DNA from: Poindextera sp035294785
GTDB taxonomy: Bacteria > Pseudomonadota > Alphaproteobacteria > Caulobacterales > Caulobacteraceae
Direction: 5' to 3'
Length of the DNA stretch: 64,000 nucleotides
Assembly (NCBI GenBank): GCA_035294785.1
Contig: DATGKF010000065.1
Coordinates: 11,195-75,194 of the forward strand
Below, one piece after another: positions 24,872 through 32,217 of the stretch (positions are counted from its first letter, which is position 1; each line of letters opens with the position of its first letter). The notes beneath the pieces are model-generated. The model was not told the origin of the DNA, made no database searches, and worked only from the letters and a program-made list of their open reading frames with translations. Made by a program: the position numbers and the translations under genes.

Positions 24872-25820
24872 TTACACGCTGCGCGCCCGATCGTAGAGCG
24901 CCTGCGCAGCCGCGAGGTCCTGCACGACGTGGCCGAGGGACTTGTAGACGGTGATCTGGTTCGGCGATTGGCGGCCGGCCAGTGCGCCGTCGAGCACCTG
25001 GCCGATCTCGCCCACGACGTGGTCGTCGCCGATCAGGCCCTTGGCCTTGGCGGTCAGAAACTCGGCCCCTTGGGCCAACACGCCCTCGCGATAGTCGGCG
25101 ATGAAGCGAGCGCGCACCACGAGGTCGTCGTCCACCTCGACCCCCGGCGGCGCTTGAGCCGACCAGGTTGAGATGCGTCCCCGGCTTGAGCCAGCGGCCG
25201 AGCAGGATCGGCTCGCGGGCGCCGGTCACGGTGCACACGATATCGGCCTCGGCGACCGCCGCTTCAGCGGTCGCGTGCGCGCGGATCGGAAGGCCAAGCT
25301 CTGCCCCCATGCGCCCGGCAAACGCGACGGCCCGATCCGGCGAGCGGCCCCAGACGTCGATGGCCGCGATCGGGCGCACATGCCCCATCGCCCGCGCATG
25401 CGTCGCCGCCTGTTCGCCATAGCCCAGGAGGGCCAGCCGCGACGACTCCGGTCGCGCCAGGGCGTCGGTGGCCACCGCGCTCGCGGCGGCGGTGCGGACG
25501 GCGGTCACCTCGCCGGCGTGGACGATGCACACCGGCTCGCCGCTCGCGTTGTCGAACAGCACCACGATGCCCTGGTGCGACTGGCGGCCCTTGGCGAAGT
25601 TCTCCGGAAAGACGCTGATCAGCTTGGCCCCGAACGGCGCGCCCTCGCCGAGCGCGCCGGGCATGACGCCAAAGGCGCGGCCAGCGCCCAGCGGGATGAT
25701 CGAGCGCAGCAGCTGGCGCGTCTCGCCGCGCGAGAGGGCGATCATCGCCTCGCGCACCAGCGGGATGCAGACCGGATAGGTCAGCTGCTCGCGCACCGTC
25801 TCCCGGTCGATCACCAGCAT
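24872..25820 (-). pseudogene. Ornithine cyclodeaminase / mu-crystallin homologue, frameshifted
   Basis: The N-terminal part (25820 down to about 25150) reads as an OCD-family NAD-dependent protein with F-G-A-K-L-I-S-V-F-P-E-N, S-H-Q-G-I-V-V-L-F-D, A-L-L-G-Y-G-E-Q-A and G-T-H-L-N-L-V-G-S-S. The frame then becomes nonsense. The C-terminal part (V-D-D-D-L-V-V-R-A-R-F to the stop at 24872) continues in another frame. Removing one base from the C5 run at 25141-25145 restores a continuous 315-residue protein of normal length. It could be a real frameshift or a homopolymer sequencing error. It starts five bases after the PhyH gene. Confidence 0.85.
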
Positions 25821-25824
25821 GCTT

Positions 25825-26730
25825 TCAGGTCCCCTTCAGCGCGGCGCGGAAGGGTTCGAGGTCGAGCCTCGGATAACGCTCGGCCGCGCCGGCCAGCGTC
25901 ACTTCGTCCCAATAGCTGTGGCCGGGCGGCGGAAAGCCCAGCGCCGCGAGCTGGGCCGGGGCGAGCGACTCCACCAGCGGCGCCCAGCCGGGCTCGATCC
26001 CTTTGCGCGGCCAGGGGTTGCCGCCCACCCAGTCGGCGCCGGCGGTCCGGTAGGCGAGGTTGAAGAAGAAGCGTCCGCCGCCGGCCAGCGTCATCGCCGT
26101 GCCGCGATGCACGACGTCGGCGGCGTAGACCAGCAGCGATCCGCGCGGACCGGTCGCGCTCGTCGCTGCGGCCTCCCACGCCGCATGCCGCTCGTCCGGG
26201 ACCTGGGCGCGCGGGAAGGAGAGCCGCATCACCGGAACGTCGGCGGTCAGCGTCTTCGACACCACCCGCGTCGGCCCGTGCGCTTCGGTCACGTCAGAGA
26301 GGAAGAGGAAGAGCTGGATCTGGCGATCGCGGCCATCGGTGCGCGGCGGCAGCATGACGTGGTTGGTGTAATCGGCGTGGAACGGCTGATCGTACTGGGT
26401 GACGCCGGTGTATTTGGCGAAGGTCTCGGCCTGGTAGAGGCGCACGTCGGGCTGGCCCAGCAAGTCCTTGGCCGTCGCGACGATGGCCGGATGCAGAGCC
26501 AGGCGGTTCAGGGCCAGGTCGGCGAACGGGAACTCGCGCAGGCCGGCGAACTGCAGCGGGCGAAAGCGCGGGTCCTCGCCCTGGTTAGCCGGCTCGTCGG
26601 CGCCGGCGCGAAAACGGGCGGCGCGCGGATCGCCGCCGGCGTGGAACGCCTCCGGCGTCGGATAGAGCGAGAACAGCCCCGGCAGGGCCGCGGCGATGTC
26701 GGCGTCCGCGACCAGCCGCTCGATCAGCAC
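25825..26730 (-). CDS. Phytanoyl-CoA dioxygenase (PhyH) family protein, 5' end probably frameshifted
   Basis: Fe(II)/2-oxoglutarate oxygenase of the PhyH family. The iron triad is visible as H-A-D in F-H-A-D-Y-T-N-H and the distal His in V-V-H-R-G-T-A, followed by the G-G-R-F-F-F-N 2-oxoglutarate region. The only in-frame start is a GTG at 26730 without a ribosome site. Upstream in the same frame lie family-like residues (V-E-H-F-A-R-H-G-W), and an ATG at 26782 with AGGAAG behind it is one base out of frame. From 26782 to the stop is 958 bases, one more than a multiple of three. Substrate unknown; paired with the OCD homologue. Confidence 0.75.
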   Translation of the reverse strand: MLIERLVADADIAAALPGLFSLYPTPEAFHAGGDPRAARFRAGADEPANQGEDPRFRPLQFAGLREFPFADLALNRLALHPAIVATAKDLLGQPDVRLYQAETFAKYTGVTQYDQPFHADYTNHVMLPPRTDGRDRQIQLFLFLSDVTEAHGPTRVVSKTLTADVPVMRLSFPRAQVPDERHAAWEAAATSATGPRGSLLVYAADVVHRGTAMTLAGGGRFFFNLAYRTAGADWVGGNPWPRKGIEPGWAPLVESLAPAQLAALGFPPPGHSYWDEVTLAGAAERYPRLDLEPFRAALKGT

Positions 26731-26849
26731 CCAGCCATGCCGGGCGAAGTGCTCGACGTGCAGGCGCGTGTCGGTCGTTCATGCGCTTCCTATCGGCCAC
26801 GCGCCGCCGGACCGCTATAGGATGCGCGTGCTCGCTCTTGGGGGGAACA

Positions 26850-27233
26850 ATGAAGCGCACATTGCTGATAGCCGCCGTTGCGATGGCGGCGGCCGGGGGC
26901 GCAAGCGCGGCCGCGCCGCCATCCGACGGGTTCGCCGCCTTCTATAAGCTGTTCGCGGCGGCGGCGGCCAAGGACGATCAGAAGGCGCTGGCGGCCTTTA
27001 CCGTGCTGGCCCCGAGCATGAGCTACGGCGACGGACCTCTCACCTTCGCCACGGTTCACGAGCACTATCTGACGGCCAAGCTGCGCCGATGCCTGGCGAC
27101 GGGCAAACCCAAGCGCGACATCGACGGAACCGGCGCGGTGAACTACTTCGTTTTCTGCGGCAACCTCATCTACGACTTCACCAAGCCGACGCCTGCCGGC
27201 TGGCGGTGGACCGATCTCAGCCCGGACGACTGA
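26850..27233 (+). CDS. Small exported hypothetical protein
   Basis: 127-residue protein with a clear signal peptide (K-R-T-L-L-I then an Ala-rich core ending A-S-A-A-A). The mature part has F-A-A-F-Y-K-L-F-A-A-A-A-A-K-D-D and two Cys (C-L-A-T-G and F-C-G-N) that could form a disulfide in the periplasm. The ATG at 26850 follows GGGGGAAC. No family recognised. Confidence 0.7.
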   Translation: MKRTLLIAAVAMAAAGGASAAAPPSDGFAAFYKLFAAAAAKDDQKALAAFTVLAPSMSYGDGPLTFATVHEHYLTAKLRRCLATGKPKRDIDGTGAVNYFVFCGNLIYDFTKPTPAGWRWTDLSPDD

Positions 27234-27239
27234 GCCCGG

Positions 27240-28817
27240 TCAGAAGCTGAGCGCGCGGGCTTCCTTCACGTGCGGCAGCGCCTTGACCTGCTCGAGCAGC
27301 GCCTCGTTGGGCGAGGTGTCGACGCCGACCAGCGCGATCGCGTCCTCGCCAGCGGCCCGGCGGCCGAGGTTGAAGGTCGCGATGTTCACCCCGGCATCGC
27401 CAAGGAGCGCCCCTAGCGCGCCAATGAAGCCCGGCTTGTCGAGGTTGCTCACATAGAGCATCGCCGGTCCGAACGGGGCGTCCAGCTCCATGCCCTTCAC
27501 CTCGACCACGCGCGGCGCGCCTGCGATGACCGCGCCGGCGAAGGAACGCTTGCCGAGCTCTGTGGTGACGGTGATGCGCATCAGGCTGTCGTAGACCGGC
27601 GAGTCGTCCTGGCGCGATTCCGAGATGCTGATGCCGCGGTCCTTGGCCACTGCCGGCGCCGAGACCATGTTCACGCCCGACAGCATCGGCCGCAGCACGC
27701 CGGCCAGCGCCGCGGCGGTGAGCGGTTTGACGTTGATGCCGGCCACGTCGCCCTCATAGGCGATGTCGATGGCCTTGATGCCGACGTCGACCATCTGGCC
27801 GGCGAAAGCCCCGAGCTTTCCGGCCAGCGCGATATAGGGGCGGAGCTTGGGCGCCTCGTCGGCGGTGACCGAAGGGCTGTTGAGCGCGTTGGAGACGGCG
27901 CCGGTGAGCAGGTAGTCGCTCATCTGCTCGGCGACCTGCAGCGCCACGTTCTCCTGCGCCTCCAGCGTGGAGGCGCCCAGGTGCGGGGTGGCGATGAAGT
28001 TTGGCGCGCCGAACAGCACGTTGGTGTTGGCCGGCTCCTCGACGAAGACGTCGAAGGCCGCGCCGCCGATGTGGCCGCTGTCCAGGCCCGCGCGAAGCGC
28101 CGCTTCGTCCACCAGGCCGCCGCGGGCGCAGTTGATGATCAGCACGCCCTTCTTCGCGCGGGCCAAAGCGTCGGCGTTCAGGATGTTGCGCGTCTTGTCG
28201 GTGAGGGGGGTGTGCAGCGTGATGATGTCGGCGCGGGCCAAGAGTTCGTCCAGCTCGACCTTTTCCACACCGAGTTCCACCGCCCGCTCTTCGGAGAGGA
28301 ACGGGTCGTAGGCGACGACCTTCATCTTCAGGCCGTTGGCGCGATCGGCGACGATGGAGCCGATGTTGCCGCAACCGATCAGGCCGAGCGTCTTGGCCGA
28401 GAGTTCGACGCCCATGAAACGGTTCTTCTCCCACTTGCCGGCCTGGGTCGACAGGTCGGCCTGGGGCAGCTGGCGGGCGAGCGCGAACATCAGCGCGATG
28501 GCGTGTTCGGCGGTGGTGATCGAGTTGCCGAAGGGGGTGTTCATGACCACGATCCCGGCCGCGGTGGCGGCGGGGATGTCGACGTTGTCGACGCCGATGC
28601 CGGCGCGGCCGATGACCTTCATGCGGCTGGCGGCGGCGATCACGTCCTTGTCGGCCTTGGTGGCCGAGCGCAGCGCGAGACCGTCGTACTGGTCGATGAT
28701 CTTGAGCAGATCGTCCTTGGCGAGGCCGGTCTTGACGTCGGCTTCGACGCCGCGCGCGGCGAAGATGTCGATGGCCGCCGGCGAGAGCTTGTCGGCGATG
28801 AGAACGCGTGGGGGCAT
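27240..28817 (-). CDS. serA: D-3-phosphoglycerate dehydrogenase
   Basis: 525-residue long-form SerA, first step of serine synthesis (3-phosphoglycerate to 3-phosphohydroxypyruvate, NAD-linked). N-terminal substrate domain, nucleotide-binding G-L-I-G-C-G-N-I-G (about 145-153), catalytic N-C-A-R-G-G, the E in F-V-E-E-P and the His in A-T-P-H-L-G-A-S-T, then the intervening domain and a C-terminal ACT domain (about 450-525) with N-L-D-K-P-G-F-I-G-A-L-G. It lies downstream of serC on the same strand, with a stem-loop at 28839-28863 in the gap. Confidence 0.96.
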   Translation of the reverse strand: MPPRVLIADKLSPAAIDIFAARGVEADVKTGLAKDDLLKIIDQYDGLALRSATKADKDVIAAASRMKVIGRAGIGVDNVDIPAATAAGIVVMNTPFGNSITTAEHAIALMFALARQLPQADLSTQAGKWEKNRFMGVELSAKTLGLIGCGNIGSIVADRANGLKMKVVAYDPFLSEERAVELGVEKVELDELLARADIITLHTPLTDKTRNILNADALARAKKGVLIINCARGGLVDEAALRAGLDSGHIGGAAFDVFVEEPANTNVLFGAPNFIATPHLGASTLEAQENVALQVAEQMSDYLLTGAVSNALNSPSVTADEAPKLRPYIALAGKLGAFAGQMVDVGIKAIDIAYEGDVAGINVKPLTAAALAGVLRPMLSGVNMVSAPAVAKDRGISISESRQDDSPVYDSLMRITVTTELGKRSFAGAVIAGAPRVVEVKGMELDAPFGPAMLYVSNLDKPGFIGALGALLGDAGVNIATFNLGRRAAGEDAIALVGVDTSPNEALLEQVKALPHVKEARALSF

Positions 28818-28838
28818 TTCGAACCTCGGAAGCGAGGC

Positions 28839-28863
28839 CCCCTCCCCATCCTGGAGAGAGGGG
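28839..28863. repeat. Stem-loop in the serC-serA gap
   Basis: CCCCTC (28839-28844) pairs with GAGGGG (28858-28863) over a 13-base loop. It sits in the 76-base gap between serC and serA, so it could adjust serA expression relative to serC or be a dispersed intergenic element. No U-tract. Confidence 0.3.
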
Positions 28864-28893
28864 TTGATTGAAGCGAAAGGCGAGGACAGCCGC

Positions 28894-30069
28894 TCAGGCC
28901 GTCTCGAAGACCTCGTCGGCGACGGTGGCGAACGCCCAGTCGAGCCAGGGCGTCAGCGCGTCGAGGTCGGCCGCGTCGACCGCCCCACCGCACCAGATGC
29001 GCAAGCCCGGGGGCGCGTCCCGGTAGGCGGCGGCGTCGAGTGCGACGCCTTCCTTCTCCAGAAGGTCGGAGAGCTTCTTGGAAAACTCCGCCTGGCCCTC
29101 TTTGGGGAGCGCGGTGACGCGGGCGTCGACGATCTTGAGGCACACGCCGGTGTTGGAGCGCGTCTTTGGATCCTCGGCCAGAAAGTCGATCCAGGGCGTC
29201 TTCTCCGCCCAACGGCTGATGATGGCCGTGTTCTCGTCCGCGCGCCGGTACATGGCCGAGAGGCCGCCGATGGACGACGCCCACTTGAGCGCGTCGAGAT
29301 AGTCCTCGGTGCACAGCAGCGAGGGCGTGTTGATGGTCGAACCTTCGAAGATATCCCTCGCGACCTTGCCCTTGGACGTCAGCCGGAAGAGCTTCGGCAG
29401 GCCCCAGGGCGGCGTGTAGGTCTCCAGCCGCTCCACCGCGCGCGGCGAGAGGATCAGCATCCCGTGCGCCGCCTCGCCGCCGAGCACCTTCTGCCAGGAG
29501 TAGGTGATCACATCGAGCTTGGCCCAATCGAGGGGTTGGGCGAAGGCGGCGCTGGTGGCGTCGCAGATGACGACGCCCTTGCGGTCAGCCGAGATGAAGT
29601 CGGCGTTCGGCACCCGCACGCCGGACGTGGTGCCGTTCCACGCGAAGACGAGGTCGGCGTCGGGACGCACCTTCGAGAGGTCCGGCAGCTGGCCGAACGG
29701 CGCGTCCAGGATCTCACAATCTTGCAGCTTCAGCTGGTCACGAACGTCGACCACCCAGTCGCGCGAGAAGCTCTCCCAGGCGGCGACCTGGACCGGCAGC
29801 GGGCCGAGCATCGACCACATGGCCATCTCGACCGCGCCGGTGTCCGAGGCCGGCACGATGCCGACGAGGAAGTCGTCCGGCACCTCGAGCACCTCGCGCG
29901 TGCGGTCGATCGCCTCCTTGAGCCGGCCCTTGCCGACCTTGGAGCGGTGCGAGCGGCCGAGCGGCGCGGCTTGCAGGTTTTCCAGCCGCCAGCCTGGGTG
30001 CTTGACGGTGGGTCCAGAGGAAAATTGGGGACGAGCCGGGCGCATGGCCGGCTTGGCGACGTTGTGCAT
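28894..30069 (-). CDS. serC: Phosphoserine aminotransferase
   Basis: 391-residue class V PLP aminotransferase, second step of serine synthesis (phosphohydroxypyruvate + glutamate to phosphoserine). F-S-S-G-P-T near the start, P-A-S-D-T-G-A-V-E-M, W-N-G-T-T-S-G, I-C-D-A-T-S-A and PLP lysine K194 in S-W-Q-K-V-L-G-G-E identify the alphaproteobacterial SerC subtype. The start at 30069 is used because GGGAG lies six bases upstream; an in-frame Met four codons earlier is unlikely. Co-transcribed with serA. Confidence 0.93.
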   Translation of the reverse strand: MHNVAKPAMRPARPQFSSGPTVKHPGWRLENLQAAPLGRSHRSKVGKGRLKEAIDRTREVLEVPDDFLVGIVPASDTGAVEMAMWSMLGPLPVQVAAWESFSRDWVVDVRDQLKLQDCEILDAPFGQLPDLSKVRPDADLVFAWNGTTSGVRVPNADFISADRKGVVICDATSAAFAQPLDWAKLDVITYSWQKVLGGEAAHGMLILSPRAVERLETYTPPWGLPKLFRLTSKGKVARDIFEGSTINTPSLLCTEDYLDALKWASSIGGLSAMYRRADENTAIISRWAEKTPWIDFLAEDPKTRSNTGVCLKIVDARVTALPKEGQAEFSKKLSDLLEKEGVALDAAAYRDAPPGLRIWCGGAVDAADLDALTPWLDWAFATVADEVFETA

Positions 30070-30076
30070 TTCAACT

Positions 30077-30126
30077 CCCATCCTTGCAGATGGGCAGCGC
30101 CCCGTTGGGAGGGCGTGGCCCGGCGC
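30077..30126 (-). promoter_or_regulatory. Two-hairpin leader in front of serC (possible serC RNA motif)
   Basis: Read on the minus strand, a GGCGC/GCGCC-closed stem (30097-30126) is followed by hairpin CCCATC-TGCAAG-GATGGG (30077-30094), whose 3' arm contains part of the GGGAG ribosome site. A conserved 'serC motif' leader RNA has been described upstream of serC-serA in alphaproteobacteria. I cannot align to it here, so identity is a suggestion. Confidence 0.45.
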
Positions 30127-30199
30127 GTTCCTACACCATGGCCCCTTAAACGCCAGTGAAATGTCCTGGCGGCGCGGCCCAGATTTCCTGTGCGGAGGC

Positions 30200-31009
30200 T
30201 TAGATGCGCAGGCGCCCTTCCAGAACCGTGATGGCGCGGCCGCGCAGAAGGACCCGTTCGCCCCGCGTCTCGGTTTCGATCTCGCCGCCGCGGCCCGGAT
30301 AGGCCTGGAAGAAGCGCACGCGCGGCCGGGCGAGCTTGCCAGCGAAGAGCGGCCCGAGGATGCAATGCAGCGAGCCTGTGGCCGCGTCTTCCGGCACGCC
30401 GGAGCCGGGCGCGAAGAAGCGACTGGTCACGTCGTGCGCCTGCCCGGGCGCAGCGATGGCGGCGACGCCGACGTTGCCGCGCTCGACCGCCCGCGCCGCG
30501 GCGGCCTCGAGGGCGGGAATGTTCGGCTTCAGCCCGCGCACAGCGGCCTCGTCGGCGAAGACGGCGATGACGTAGCGGCCGGCCCAAACTTCCGCCGGCT
30601 CGGCGCCCAAGGCTTCGGCGAGGCCGACCGGCGGCGCGATGCGCCGGGGCGTTTCGGCCGGGAAGTCCATCTCCAGCCGCTCGCCGGCGCGGCGGACGAC
30701 CAGGGGGCCAGACTGCGTGTCGAAGGTCAGCGCCGGCGCGTCAGAGCCGCACGCTTCGAACAGCACGTGCGCGGAGGCGAGCGTCGCGTGGCCGCAGAGC
30801 GGCACCTCGATGGCCGGGGTCATCCAGCGCAGCCCGAAGCGCGCCGGATCGGCGGTCTTGAGCAGAAAAGCCGTCTCCGCCTGATTGTTCTCGGCCGCGA
30901 GCGCCTGCATCCAATGCGAGTCCGGCCAGGCGTCGAAGGGCTCGAGCACGCAGGCCGGATTGCCCTTGAAGGGGGCGGCCGCAAAGGCGTCGACCATCCA
31001 CTGGCGCAT
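30200..31009 (-). CDS. PhzF family isomerase/epimerase-like protein
   Basis: 269-residue PhzF-fold protein (two similar diaminopimelate-epimerase-like halves). Visible are V-D-A-F-A-A-A-P-F-K-G-N-P-A, the catalytic-Glu region N-Q-A-E-T-A-F, C-G-H-A-T-L-A-S-A-H and the second-half G-V-P-E-D-A-A-T-G-S-L-H. Most PhzF homologues are not phenazine enzymes and no phenazine genes are near. The ATG at 31009 overlaps the GNAT stop (ATGA). Function of this copy is unknown. Confidence 0.85.
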   Translation of the reverse strand: MRQWMVDAFAAAPFKGNPACVLEPFDAWPDSHWMQALAAENNQAETAFLLKTADPARFGLRWMTPAIEVPLCGHATLASAHVLFEACGSDAPALTFDTQSGPLVVRRAGERLEMDFPAETPRRIAPPVGLAEALGAEPAEVWAGRYVIAVFADEAAVRGLKPNIPALEAAAARAVERGNVGVAAIAAPGQAHDVTSRFFAPGSGVPEDAATGSLHCILGPLFAGKLARPRVRFFQAYPGRGGEIETETRGERVLLRGRAITVLEGRLRI

Positions 31010-31599
31010 CAGGCGTGCTCCTTCAGGCGCGCCTCGAGGCGATGGCGCACGGCCGGCCACTCGGGCGCGATGATGGAAAAATAGACGGTGTCGCGGAGCG
31101 TCCCGTCGCGGCGGATGACGTGGGCGCGGAAGACGCCTTCCTTGACCGCCCCCAGCTTGGCGATCGCCGCCTGCGAGCGGGTGTTCAGGTTGTCGGTCTT
31201 GTACTCGACCCGGTTCATGCCGAGCGTCTCGAACGCGTGGCGCATGAGGGCGAGCTTGCAGGCCGGGTTGATCCGCGTCGCCCAGACCCTCGGGGCATAC
31301 CAGGTCGAGCCGATCTCGAGCCGCTTGTTGGCCGCGTCGATGTTCAGATAGCGGGTCGAGCCGACCACGACGCCGTCGGGCGCCCGCACCGCCCAGACGG
31401 CTTCGGCGCCCCCGCCGCTGATCCGAAGCGACCCATCGAACCAGGGATCGAAGCCCTCGCTGCGCGCGACATAGGGGATGTGGGTCCAGATCTCCGGCGC
31501 GTCGCCGGCCGCGCGCAGACTCTCGCGGTGCGCCTCATCGAGCGGCTCCAGCCGCACGCCGGCGGATTCGAGCGGAACGGGGCGGATGGGATCGGCCAT
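31009..31599 (-). CDS. GNAT family acetyltransferase (RimJ/RimL-type)
   Basis: 196-residue GNAT protein. The RimJ/RimL layout is seen: V-R-L-E-P-L-D-E-A-H at the N-terminus, V-V-G-S-T-R-Y-L-N, K-R-L-E-I-G-S-T-W-Y, and L-G-M-N-R-V-E-Y-K-T-D with N-T-R-S-Q-A-A-I-A-K-L-G-A for acetyl-CoA binding. Probable target is a protein N-terminus or small amine; not determinable. Start at 31599 is chosen to avoid overlap with the upstream regulator gene; a Met four codons upstream also exists. Confidence 0.85.
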   Translation of the reverse strand: MADPIRPVPLESAGVRLEPLDEAHRESLRAAGDAPEIWTHIPYVARSEGFDPWFDGSLRISGGGAEAVWAVRAPDGVVVGSTRYLNIDAANKRLEIGSTWYAPRVWATRINPACKLALMRHAFETLGMNRVEYKTDNLNTRSQAAIAKLGAVKEGVFRAHVIRRDGTLRDTVYFSIIAPEWPAVRHRLEARLKEHA

Positions 31600-31601
31600 G
31601 C

Positions 31602-32114
31602 TCACGCCCACCGTCTCTGGCGCGCCAGGCGAAGCAGACTCCCGGCCGCCGAGAGCGCAAGGCGCATCGCCGCGAGCGGCGACATCGGGGCGCCGGCGGC
31701 GCCTGGGGCGTCGCCTTCCGTCAGCCGGTAGCCGACCCGACGGATCGTATGGATGCGGAACGCGCTGGGATAAGCGCGGGCGAGGCGCCGCAGGCTAACG
31801 ATACAGCGGGTGATCGCGTCGTCGCTGACGAAGCGGCCCCGCCAGCACAAGGCGATCAGCGCGTCGCGCGAGACCACGTCCCCGTCGGCGCGGGCCAGGG
31901 CGACCAGCACCTGCATCACGCGGGGCTCGACCTGGCGACTGCGCCCCTGCTGCACGACTTCAAGGCGCGATGGGCGCACGCGCAATCCGCCGAGCCGGAA
32001 GTCGGCTTCATCGGAAAGCCGGATCGGTTGCAGGACGGCCACGAGGCCGGCGGCCGCCGCGTTCATCGCCTCGCCACGCCCCGGCGCCGTCGGACTGACG
32101 ATCCGCATGTCCAC
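31602..32114 (-). CDS. Winged-helix regulator without receiver domain (ToxR/CadC-like DNA-binding domain)
   Basis: 170-residue protein with one Trans_reg_C winged-helix domain (about residues 38-132): V-E-P-R-V-M-Q-V-L-V-A-L-A, V-V-S-R-D-A-L-I, F-V-S-D-D-A-I-T-R-C-I-V-S-L-R-R-L and I-R-R-V-G-Y-R-L. There is no receiver domain. A C-terminal segment (about 142-163) is moderately hydrophobic and could contact the membrane, as in CadC/ToxR, but is weak. The GTG start at 32114 has GGAG upstream. Likely controls the GNAT-PhzF genes downstream or the divergent MocR gene. Confidence 0.72.
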   Translation of the reverse strand: MDMRIVSPTAPGRGEAMNAAAAGLVAVLQPIRLSDEADFRLGGLRVRPSRLEVVQQGRSRQVEPRVMQVLVALARADGDVVSRDALIALCWRGRFVSDDAITRCIVSLRRLARAYPSAFRIHTIRRVGYRLTEGDAPGAAGAPMSPLAAMRLALSAAGSLLRLARQRRWA

Positions 32115-32188
32115 GATGCTCTCCGTCTCGCGACAATCATACCAATTGCGTATCGATCTCTCAGATTGACTCGAATATCAATCTCTAT

Positions 32189-32205
32189 ATTGTCACGGTG
32201 ACAAT
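32189..32205. promoter_or_regulatory. 17-bp palindromic operator upstream of the MocR-type gene
   Basis: ATTGTCAC, one central base, GTGACAAT: a perfect inverted repeat 13 bases before the ATG at 32218, between the divergent winged-helix gene and the MocR-type gene. Its position over the start region fits repression by a dimer, most simply the GntR-type regulator itself. The surrounding AT-rich stretch (32137-32190) probably holds both promoters. Confidence 0.6.
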
Positions 32206-32217
32206 CGAGGAGGCGTG

